From Actinomycetota bacterium (GTDB lineage Bacteria > Actinomycetota > Humimicrobiia > Humimicrobiales > Humimicrobiaceae), in assembly GCA_023488645.1 (NCBI GenBank), contig JAMDDL010000218.1, positions 1 through 5,158 of the forward strand: 5,158 bases of DNA. Reading direction: 5' to 3'. Below the pieces are notes generated by a model. It was not told where the DNA came from, made no database searches, and worked only from the letters and a program-made list of their open reading frames with translations. Below, piece after piece: positions 1 through 4,898 of this stretch (position 1 is its first letter; each line of letters opens with the position of its first letter). The translations under genes and the position numbers were made by a program.

Positions 1-958
1 AAGCTCCCTTAGGATACAGGCAACTTACTCCCTTTATGTCATTTAATCCGTCAACAATTAATTTGCTTCTTTTTTTAAAAACTTCTGCCATTTTTATTGA
101 GTCGTCCTGGGGACCCTTTAATGCTTCGATAGCTGCAATTTGAGTAAATGTAGCTGTACATGAAACTGAATTTGTCCCGAGATTTGCAATGTGAGCTGCA
201 ATATCCCTGTTAAAAATTCCATATCCTATTCGCCAGCCTGTCATGGAATATGTTTTGGAAAATCCATCAAGAATTATGGTTCTTTCTTTCATGCCCTTAA
301 TAGAGGAAATGCTGTTAAACTCTCCATCATAAACAATTCCGCTGTATATTTCATCAGAGAAGATTATAATGTTGTGTTTTATTGCAAGTTCTGCAATTGC
401 CTGCAAATCTTTTTGCTCAATTACTCCACCGGTAGGATTATGAGGTGAATTAAGTATTATCATTTTTGTTTTGGGAGTTATAATACTTTCCAGGTAATTT
501 ACGTCAATGCTGAAATTTTTTTCTTCAATTATGGGAATTGGAACAGCTACTGCATCAATAAAATTAATAAGTGACTCATAAATGGGAAAGCCGGGGTTTG
601 GATATATTACTTCATCGCCCGGATTAATTAATGCAAATATGGAAAAAAATATTATCGGCTTTCCGCCAGGAGTTACTACAACCTCATCAGGATCAACTTT
701 TATTTTTCTTGTTTTTGAAATATGTCTTGCTATTTCCTCCCTTAATGCAGGAAGTCCTGCAGAAGGATTATAATGAGTGTAATTGTCCCTGATTGCCTTG
801 ATCCCTGCTTCCTTTATGTTCTCGGGTGTATTAAAATCAGGTTCTCCGATTGCAAAACTTACAATATCCTTACCCTGACTTTTCAGTTTATTTACTTCCG
901 TAAGAACTTTAAAGGCATTTTCAGTTCCAAGATTTTCAATCCGTTTTGCCGTTTGCAC
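1..958 (-). CDS. Class I PLP-dependent aminotransferase (aspartate aminotransferase-like), C-terminus cut off by window edge
   Basis: Cytosolic fold-type I enzyme that moves an amino group between an amino acid and a 2-oxo acid using pyridoxal phosphate. Reading the minus strand from 958 gives 319 residues with no stop up to the left edge; relatives are about 385-400 residues, so roughly the last 70-80 are missing. Visible motifs in order: FAIGEPDF (35-42), THYNPSAGLPALREEIA (61-77, cofactor-contacting Tyr63), VTPGGK (95-100), NPGFPIYES (121-129), NSPHNPTGG with Asn174, SDEIY with Asp202 and Tyr205, DGFSKTYSMTGWRIGY with Schiff-base Lys235 and phosphate-binding Arg243. The start is GTG at 958-956. 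An in-frame stop lies at 985-983, no ATG lies between, and AAGGAG sits 6 bases upstream. The family is certain; the amino acid substrate is not. Aspartate is the usual annotation, but alanine or aromatic substrates are possible. The 363-base gap to the acyltransferase argues against tight operon linkage. Confidence 0.95.
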   Translation of the reverse strand, partial: MQTAKRIENLGTENAFKVLTEVNKLKSQGKDIVSFAIGEPDFNTPENIKEAGIKAIRDNYTHYNPSAGLPALREEIARHISKTRKIKVDPDEVVVTPGGKPIIFFSIFALINPGDEVIYPNPGFPIYESLINFIDAVAVPIPIIEEKNFSIDVNYLESIITPKTKMIILNSPHNPTGGVIEQKDLQAIAELAIKHNIIIFSDEIYSGIVYDGEFNSISSIKGMKERTIILDGFSKTYSMTGWRIGYGIFNRDIAAHIANLGTNSVSCTATFTQIAAIEALKGPQDDSIKMAEVFKKRSKLIVDGLNDIKGVSCLYPKGA

Positions 959-1321
959 GTATTTCTCCTTGCTGTAATAAAATTATAAAAAAATAAATCA
1001 TAACTCAAACAATTTATGTTCTCATATGATTTTTAAAGTAAATAAATTTTTATTATACTTTAATACCTGAATTTAATAAATTAGGAAAAAATAATTTCAT
1101 GCATCTGCCTTATAGGTTTTATATACATCAAATTCTTTCATTTTTCAGAGAACCTTTTTTATTATTTAATTCCTGGTAAAATAACAAAGTATAATGAATG
1201 TTAAAAATAGAAAAAATCATACTAAAAATTTTAAATTTGACTACTGATTATAAAGACTTTAATCTAAGCTTTGAAGAAATAAACTTTGAGCTTTTTAACA
1301 AGTCCTTTCCTGTATCTTTAA
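959..1321. other. AT-rich spacer between acyltransferase and aminotransferase; weak promoter candidate only
   Basis: About 360 bases with no supported gene apart from the doubtful 25-codon ORF at 1248-1325. All six frames are broken by frequent stops. A minus-strand TATAAT (1057-1052) could be a -10 for the aminotransferase, but the hexamer 17 bases upstream (TTTATT) matches TTGACA at only three positions. A plus-strand TATAAT at 1190-1195 has no -35 and no gene to serve. I found no GC-rich hairpin followed by a T-run that would be a terminator for the acyltransferase, and no convincing riboswitch. Confidence 0.5.
965..970 (-). promoter_or_regulatory. Ribosome binding site fixing the GTG start of the aminotransferase
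   Basis: Minus-strand AAGGAG, with six bases (AAATAC) between it and GTG at 958-956. The protein opens with QTAKRIENLGTENAF, a normal N-terminus for this aminotransferase group. No other start codon lies between the upstream stop (985-983) and this GTG. Confidence 0.8.
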
Positions 1322-1325
1322 TCAT
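1248..1325 (-). CDS. Possible 25-residue ORF overlapping the acyltransferase stop (ATGA)
   Basis: An ATG at 1325-1323 overlaps the acyltransferase TGA (1324-1322) as ATGA. It opens a 25-codon frame beginning MIKDTGKDLLKSS, rich in Lys and Ser, ending at TAA 1250-1248. The overlap geometry is typical of translational coupling. There is no strong Shine-Dalgarno, no recognisable domain, and the length is compatible with chance. It could be a small basic peptide, the remnant of a lost downstream gene, or nothing. No function is proposed. Confidence 0.2.
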   Translation of the reverse strand: MIKDTGKDLLKSSKFISSKLRLKSL

Positions 1326-2368
1326 TCGAATTTGTTCTGTTCCATTCTTTTTAACTGCATAAGTGTCATACCGGATAACCAGACCAGATCTATTGGCAAG
1401 CAGCCTCTTGTTGTATCATTAAATGGTATTGCAGCACCCTGAATGGTTGAACCATAATAGCCTGCGTTTGCAAGCCTGTGGATAGCTTTTAAAGTTATAT
1501 TTGCCGAATTAAGTTCAGGAAATATTAGAACATTTGCCTGTCCTGCAACTTCACTATCAGGACTCTTCTTTTGTGCGACATCCGGAAATACAGCGGCATC
1601 AAACTGCAGCTCTCCATCTATCTTTATTTGGGGATTTATTTTTTTTACTTGATCTACAACTTTTTTTATCTGGTCTATCTTTTCACTTTTTGAGCTGCCT
1701 TTAGTTGAATAGGACAGCATTGCAATTTTAGGTTCACCTTTAAAATATGCTTTGGCTGTTTCATAACTTAAAAGAGTTATATCAAGAAGTTGTTCTTCAT
1801 TTGGTTCAGGAATAATTCCAACATCAGCTAAAAGAAACTGGCCATTTAATCCATAAGGGCAATTCGGAATAATTTCGAGTACGGCAGCACTCAGGTATCT
1901 TTTTTTCTGCCCTGCTTGAATTATCTGAATCAGAGGTCTCAACATTGCTTCTGTTGAGCTGAGTGAGCCGCTTATCCCGCACTGTGCATCACCTGATTTT
2001 ATCATAAGTGCAGCAAAATAATTATTATTAAGTATCATTTCTTCTGCCTGTTCTTCAGTTATTTCTTTTTGCCTGCTTTTAAATAAATCTATAAGAAGGT
2101 TTTTGTAATCATTAAACTTCCTGGATTTAGAAGGTTCTATTATTTCAATGGTATCAGTATTTATAATTCCGCATTCTTTTATATTTCCATTTATTATATT
2201 TTCTTTCCCAATTAAAATAGTTTTGCTGTTATTGAAATTTTTAAATATTTTTAAAGCATGAGCAAGTCTTATGTCTTCACCATCAGGATAAACTATGTCC
2301 TTGTTATATCCCTTTATTGAAGACACAATATACTCTTCAAATTCATTTCTTATTATTTTATCCTGCAA
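1322..2368 (-). CDS. Phosphate acetyl/acyltransferase (PTA_PTB family), short form
   Basis: A 348-residue soluble enzyme of the phosphotransacetylase/phosphotransbutyrylase family, which interconverts acyl-CoA plus phosphate with acyl-phosphate plus CoA. This is the step before an acyl-kinase makes ATP. Recognisable blocks: IVYPDGEDIRLAHA (25-38), the GDAQCGISGSLSSTE segment (126-140), MLSYSTKGSSKSEKID (217-232), IDGELQFDAAVFPDVA (250-265), GQANVLIFPELNSANI (276-291) and FNDTTRGCLPIDLV (316-329). Arg321 and Asp327 match catalytic Arg310 and Asp316 of the Methanosarcina thermophila enzyme, while its Ser309 is Thr320 here. The 126-140 block is altered from the usual GDADG-SGA-TTA pattern, so the acyl group may not be acetyl; propionyl, butyryl or another acyl group is possible. 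The start is TTG directly after an in-frame TAA (2371-2369), with GGAGG upstream. It places PDGED at residues 28-32, as in relatives. No kinase gene is visible beside it. Family certain, substrate open. Confidence 0.92.
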   Translation of the reverse strand: MQDKIIRNEFEEYIVSSIKGYNKDIVYPDGEDIRLAHALKIFKNFNNSKTILIGKENIINGNIKECGIINTDTIEIIEPSKSRKFNDYKNLLIDLFKSRQKEITEEQAEEMILNNNYFAALMIKSGDAQCGISGSLSSTEAMLRPLIQIIQAGQKKRYLSAAVLEIIPNCPYGLNGQFLLADVGIIPEPNEEQLLDITLLSYETAKAYFKGEPKIAMLSYSTKGSSKSEKIDQIKKVVDQVKKINPQIKIDGELQFDAAVFPDVAQKKSPDSEVAGQANVLIFPELNSANITLKAIHRLANAGYYGSTIQGAAIPFNDTTRGCLPIDLVWLSGMTLMQLKRMEQNKFE

Positions 2369-2372
2369 TTAT

Positions 2373-2377
2373 CCTCC
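2373..2377 (-). promoter_or_regulatory. Ribosome binding site for the TTG start of the acyltransferase
   Basis: Minus-strand GGAGG with only four bases (ATAA) to TTG 2368-2366. The in-frame codon just before the TTG is TAA, so no upstream start is possible. The next candidate, GTG at codon 15, would remove part of the conserved N-terminal helix. Confidence 0.7.
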
Positions 2378-2402
2378 AGACTATGCAATTGAAATAGCAA
2401 AA

Positions 2403-2408
2403 ATTATA
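2403..2408 (-). promoter_or_regulatory. Candidate -10 box for the acyltransferase
   Basis: A perfect TATAAT on the minus strand, 34 bases upstream of the TTG start, would give a short leader of about 25-30 bases. The best -35 is poor: TTTATC at 2430-2425 with a 16-base spacer, three of six matching. The position is plausible but the support is weak. Confidence 0.35.
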
Positions 2409-2419
2409 GCCTTAACTAT

Positions 2420-2813
2420 TTACTGATAAAAAGTAAAATAACCTTTATATATCCGGAATAAATATCCGGGCTCCAAAAAAGCTGTACCTGAACCTTTTGC
2501 AGACATAATATATGCAAAAATATCCCTTCTGTCTAAAGCTGGATGCTTAAATAATTATATCTTATAGTATAAAACCTTCTCCATATTTTAATATTTTTAC
2601 TGCACCCCCGGGATAAAACTTTTTCATGGCTTCCACAAAATTCCTGTGACTTCCAAAATCATGTTTTGCAAAAGTCCAAGAATAACAAGGTATGGTTACT
2701 CCTGGTTTAATAATCTTTGCATAACAAGCAGCTTATACCGGATACATGTTCCCATATGCTCTATTTATTGGAGTTTGGCAACAAGCCCTAAATTTTACAT
2801 TATCAAATCTAAA
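2420..2813 (-). pseudogene. Remnant of a branched-chain amino acid/amide ABC-transporter substrate-binding protein (probable)
   Basis: Minus-strand frames here look like decayed protein. One frame reads about FDNVKFRACC...AYGNMYPV (to 2736), hits TAA at 2735-2733, and continues in the same frame for 56 codons (AACYAKIIKPG...KHDFGSHRNFVEAMKKF...) to TAA 2564-2562. A second frame (2554-2423, HPALDRRDIFAYIMSAKG...EPGYLFRIYK) picks up where the first ends and stops at TAA 2422-2420. The order recalls the middle of type I periplasmic binding proteins: a lobe with D-(Y/F)-G---FVEA--K-, then a Pro/Leu linker, then D-(F)-YI--I-ASG---F---. About 130 of an expected roughly 400 residues survive. Signal peptide and C-terminus are gone. 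The family is inferred from remembered sequence pattern, not a search. Decay is well supported by the stop and frame change. Confidence 0.5.
2449..2469. repeat. Direct repeat ATATCCGG x2
   Basis: ATATCCGG occurs at 2449-2456 and again at 2462-2469, 13 bases apart (little more than one helical turn). It lies inside the decayed substrate-binding-protein frame and about 80-100 bases upstream of the acyltransferase start. It may be chance within old coding sequence, or a site for a regulator of the acyltransferase. Confidence 0.3.
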
Positions 2814-2828
2814 AATCTAAAAATTTAT
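2805..2828. repeat. Short tandem repeat, unit AAATCTAA
   Basis: Two exact copies of AAATCTAA (2805-2812, 2813-2820) are followed by a degenerate third (2821-2828). They abut the -35 box of the dehydrogenase promoter. An A-tract array in this place could bend DNA as an upstream promoter element, or be simple slippage. Confidence 0.4.
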
Positions 2829-2856
2829 TGACAATATAATATTTAAGTTTTAATAT
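2828..2856 (+). promoter_or_regulatory. Sigma70-type promoter for the dehydrogenase-BKACE operon
   Basis: Perfect -35 TTGACA at 2828-2833, a 17-base spacer, and TAATAT at 2851-2856 as -10 (four of six). Transcription would begin around 2863 and leave a leader of about 110 bases before the coding start. It is the best promoter match in the window and points at the plus-strand operon. Confidence 0.6.
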
Positions 2857-2865
2857 TTATATTGT
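2831..2865. repeat. Imperfect AT-rich inverted repeat spanning the promoter, with a third motif copy downstream
   Basis: ACAATATA (2831-2838) pairs with TATATTGT (2858-2865). Inside them ATATT (2839-2843) pairs with AATAT (2852-2856), leaving one bulged T. The 7-mer ACAATAT occurs again at 2901-2907. The repeat covers the -35 to +1 span. AT-rich dyads arise easily by chance in such DNA, so regulatory meaning is only possible. Confidence 0.4.
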
Positions 2866-2866
2866 T

Positions 2867-2881
2867 ACTGGCTGAGCCAGT
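2867..2881. promoter_or_regulatory. Perfect palindrome, probable operator of the dehydrogenase-BKACE operon
   Basis: ACTGGCT-G-AGCCAGT: seven-base arms, fully complementary, with one central base. It is the most GC-rich stretch in otherwise very AT-rich DNA and starts a few bases after the predicted transcription start. That is the usual place for a repressor operator. A one-base loop cannot form a normal RNA hairpin, and no T-run follows, so a terminator is unlikely. The regulator is not encoded in the window; GntR- and LacI-type repressors bind sites of comparable design. Confidence 0.6.
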
Positions 2882-2964
2882 GAGCTATTAAACATATAAT
2901 ACAATATCTAAATAATTATTTCAAAAATATATTTAAATTAAAAAGATAACTTCTTAAAACGATT

Positions 2965-2968
2965 GGGG
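2965..2968 (+). promoter_or_regulatory. Weak Shine-Dalgarno (GGGG) before the unusual dehydrogenase start
   Basis: GGGG lies seven bases before ACG 2976-2978 and four before ATT 2973-2975. It is the only purine-rich G-tract in the right place. The spacing favours the ACG position, where homologous proteins begin. Confidence 0.4.
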
Positions 2969-2975
2969 AATTATT

Positions 2976-3995
2976 ACGAGAGCTGCAGTACTAAAATATA
3001 TAGGTAAATCATTAGAAATACAAGATATTCCAATTCCAGAACCAAATAGTGATGAAGTTCTTGTTGAAACAAAAGCTTGTGGTATTTGTGGTACTGATTT
3101 ACATATTATTGATGGATGGGGATATACACCTATATTACCTTTTATTCAAGGACACGAACCTTCAGGAATTGTAGCCAAGATGGGAAAAAATGTAAAAGGA
3201 TTTAATATTGGCGATAGAGTTGTTACAAATAATTTTTATACTTGTGGAAAGTGTTTTTATTGCAGAACTAATAGAGAGACTCAATGTTTAAATCTTAGCG
3301 GGATACTTGGTGTACTCAATTATAATGGTGGGTTTGGTCAGTTTTTTAAAATTCCTGCAAAGCAATTATTTCATTTACCTGAAATAATAGAATTTACCGA
3401 AGGTGCAATTATTGCTGATGCCGTTGTAACCGCTGTGCATGCAATAAAACAAGCTAGATTAAAGCCGTTAGAAAATGTTTTAGTTATGAGTGTTGGTGGT
3501 ATTGGTTCGTGTATAATTCAAATTTGTAAAGCTTATGGTGCGAATGTGACAACGGTTGTTAGATCTGATATTAAGGAAAAAAGGGCATTTGAGGTGGGAT
3601 CAGATGGTGTTTTTAATAGTAAAAAAATTGATATTGCATCAGAAATAAAAAAAAGGTTTGAAAAAGGTGGTGTAGATTGTGTCTTTGATTGTGTTGGCAG
3701 TGAAGAAACTTTAAAAAATAGCTTACTATGTTGTGCAAATGGCGGAAGACTCATAATAATAGGATATACACAAGAACGATTACAGCTTGATCCAAGACTG
3801 GTTGCTGTACATGAAATTGAAATTATAGGTTCTAGATGTGGCGGTAGACAGGATACTATTGAAGCTATAGATTTTGTATCTAAAAAAGATTGGAAATCTG
3901 TAGTCTCGGATATATTTCCTCTTGAGAAAGTTAACGATGCTCTTAAATTTTTGAGGGATGGAAAAGCCTTGGGCAGAATTGTGATAACTTATTAA
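2976..3995 (+). CDS. Zinc-dependent medium-chain alcohol dehydrogenase, no canonical start codon
   Basis: An MDR-superfamily oxidoreductase of 339 residues counted from ACG 2976. The N-terminus (RAAVLKYIGKSLEIQDIPIP) is the standard MDR beginning, but the frame has no ATG, GTG or TTG between the TAA at 2955-2957 and Met69 (ATG 3180). Starting at Met69 would discard catalytic Cys38 and the GHE motif (His60-Glu61). Asp148 is the likely third catalytic zinc ligand. Cys90, 93, 96 and 104 form the structural zinc lobe. The Rossmann motif VGGIGS (173-178) is followed by VVRSD, with Arg196/Ser197 where NAD enzymes carry Asp, hinting at NADP(H). The C-terminus is intact. The gene lies 21 bases before the BKACE gene, so its likely role is oxidising a hydroxy acid to the 3-keto acid that BKACE cleaves (inference). 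ACG or ATT initiation, a sequencing error, or start-codon loss remain open. Family certain; substrate unknown; start uncertain. Confidence 0.88.
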   Translation, partial: TRAAVLKYIGKSLEIQDIPIPEPNSDEVLVETKACGICGTDLHIIDGWGYTPILPFIQGHEPSGIVAKMGKNVKGFNIGDRVVTNNFYTCGKCFYCRTNRETQCLNLSGILGVLNYNGGFGQFFKIPAKQLFHLPEIIEFTEGAIIADAVVTAVHAIKQARLKPLENVLVMSVGGIGSCIIQICKAYGANVTTVVRSDIKEKRAFEVGSDGVFNSKKIDIASEIKKRFEKGGVDCVFDCVGSEETLKNSLLCCANGGRLIIIGYTQERLQLDPRLVAVHEIEIIGSRCGGRQDTIEAIDFVSKKDWKSVVSDIFPLEKVNDALKFLRDGKALGRIVITY

Positions 3996-4007
3996 CTATA
4001 TTAAGAT

Positions 4008-4012
4008 AGGAG
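4008..4012 (+). promoter_or_regulatory. Ribosome binding site of the BKACE gene
   Basis: AGGAG followed by AGAA and ATG 4017. This is a clear site in the 21-base gap after the dehydrogenase stop and supports translation of both genes from one mRNA. Confidence 0.75.
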
Positions 4013-4016
4013 AGAA

Positions 4017-4898
4017 ATGGACAAATTAATAATAACCGTAACTGTTGATTCTTCTATGTCTTATCCGGATAATCCCTTTTGTCACAGTATAGAGGATGTC
4101 AAGTGGTTTGCAGATGAATATATAAGAGCAGTAAATGCAGGTGCTAGTATATGTCATGTTCATGGAGTTCACTGGCTTGAAGATGAAGTTCAGCCTGATG
4201 GAAGAAAATTATCAAAAATTGATTTTAATGGTTGGCAGGAATTACATGACAGGATTAAGGATAAATGTAATCCAATAATGCAATATGGTATTGCCAGTGC
4301 TCGTATGAGCGATAAGATAAAATTAATGAACCAAAAACCTGATTTAATGTCATATTGTTTTAATTCTCATGATGAGTATTTTCAGCCTGACCCATCGAAA
4401 CCACCCAAAGAAATATACGCATTACACCCAAGGGGAGAATTAAAAACTTTTTTACAATCTTGTTTGGATAAAGGTGTAAAACCAGAATGTGAGTGTTTTC
4501 ATACAGGTGCTTTTTTCAACGTTTCAGCTTTCCAAGAAGAAGGATTAATAAAGGATAAAGCATGGCTTACTTTGTTTGTATCATGGCCTGGTGGATCTTG
4601 GACTCCTCCAACACCTAAGGCACTTATAAACTTGGTTGACCATCTACCTAAAAACAGTAATTTTAATGTAAGTGTCATGGATTACAATCCCGGTTTAGAT
4701 TGGCAGATATTGACTGTTGCAATAATATTGGGTGGTCATGTAAGAGTTGGATTTGAAGATAACCCATTTTTAGAAAAAGGTTTATATGCAAAAACTAACG
4801 CGGAACTTGTTGAAAAAATAGTTACTATCTCCAAATTGTTAGGAAGAGAAATTGCAAGCCCAGATGAAGCTAGGGAGATAATAGGTTTGAGAAATTGA
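4017..4898 (+). CDS. Beta-keto acid cleavage enzyme (BKACE, DUF849/Kce family)
   Basis: A 293-residue zinc TIM-barrel enzyme. The family condenses a 3-keto acid with acetyl-CoA and releases acetoacetate plus a new acyl-CoA. The founder is 3-keto-5-aminohexanoate cleavage enzyme of lysine fermentation. Metal ligands expected from that structure are present: His47 and His49 in CHVHG, and Glu247 in GFEDN. Catalytic Arg243 (GGHVRVGFEDN) and Asp248 are kept, as are PECEC (156-160), the PGG segment (191-193) and the C-terminal SPDEAREI. By alignment from memory, Glu14 of Kce, which contacts the substrate amino group, is Met14 here, and Kce's ISTGG loop is GIASARMSD (91-99). The substrate is therefore probably not the lysine intermediate. 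ATG 4017 with AGGAG matches the family N-terminus. The paired dehydrogenase upstream suggests a hydroxy acid to keto acid to acyl-CoA route. Family firm; substrate unknown. Confidence 0.93.
   Translation: MDKLIITVTVDSSMSYPDNPFCHSIEDVKWFADEYIRAVNAGASICHVHGVHWLEDEVQPDGRKLSKIDFNGWQELHDRIKDKCNPIMQYGIASARMSDKIKLMNQKPDLMSYCFNSHDEYFQPDPSKPPKEIYALHPRGELKTFLQSCLDKGVKPECECFHTGAFFNVSAFQEEGLIKDKAWLTLFVSWPGGSWTPPTPKALINLVDHLPKNSNFNVSVMDYNPGLDWQILTVAIILGGHVRVGFEDNPFLEKGLYAKTNAELVEKIVTISKLLGREIASPDEAREIIGLRN

Noticed and set aside
191..988. Three plus-strand ORFs of 63-85 codons (191-448, 582-773, 773-988)
   Set aside because: They lie antisense to the aminotransferase, whose minus-strand frame has all family motifs; the plus frames show no domain or ribosome binding site.
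1266..1295. AAGCT...AGCTT hairpin as acyltransferase terminator
   Set aside because: The stem is only about five pairs and AT-rich, and the minus-strand side lacks a T-run.
2646..2831. Plus-strand 61-codon ORF
   Set aside because: It is antisense to the substrate-binding-protein remnant, which is far more protein-like; it has no ribosome binding site.
2867..2886. Palindrome as a transcription terminator
   Set aside because: Neither strand has a T-run after it, and the one-base centre suits a protein-binding dyad rather than an RNA stem.
3533..3754. Minus-strand 73-codon ORF
   Set aside because: It is a shadow of the dehydrogenase Rossmann domain.
3180..3995. Dehydrogenase starting at ATG 3180
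   Set aside because: This would lose the catalytic Cys38 and the GHE zinc/proton-relay motif, and the open frame upstream encodes the standard MDR N-terminus.
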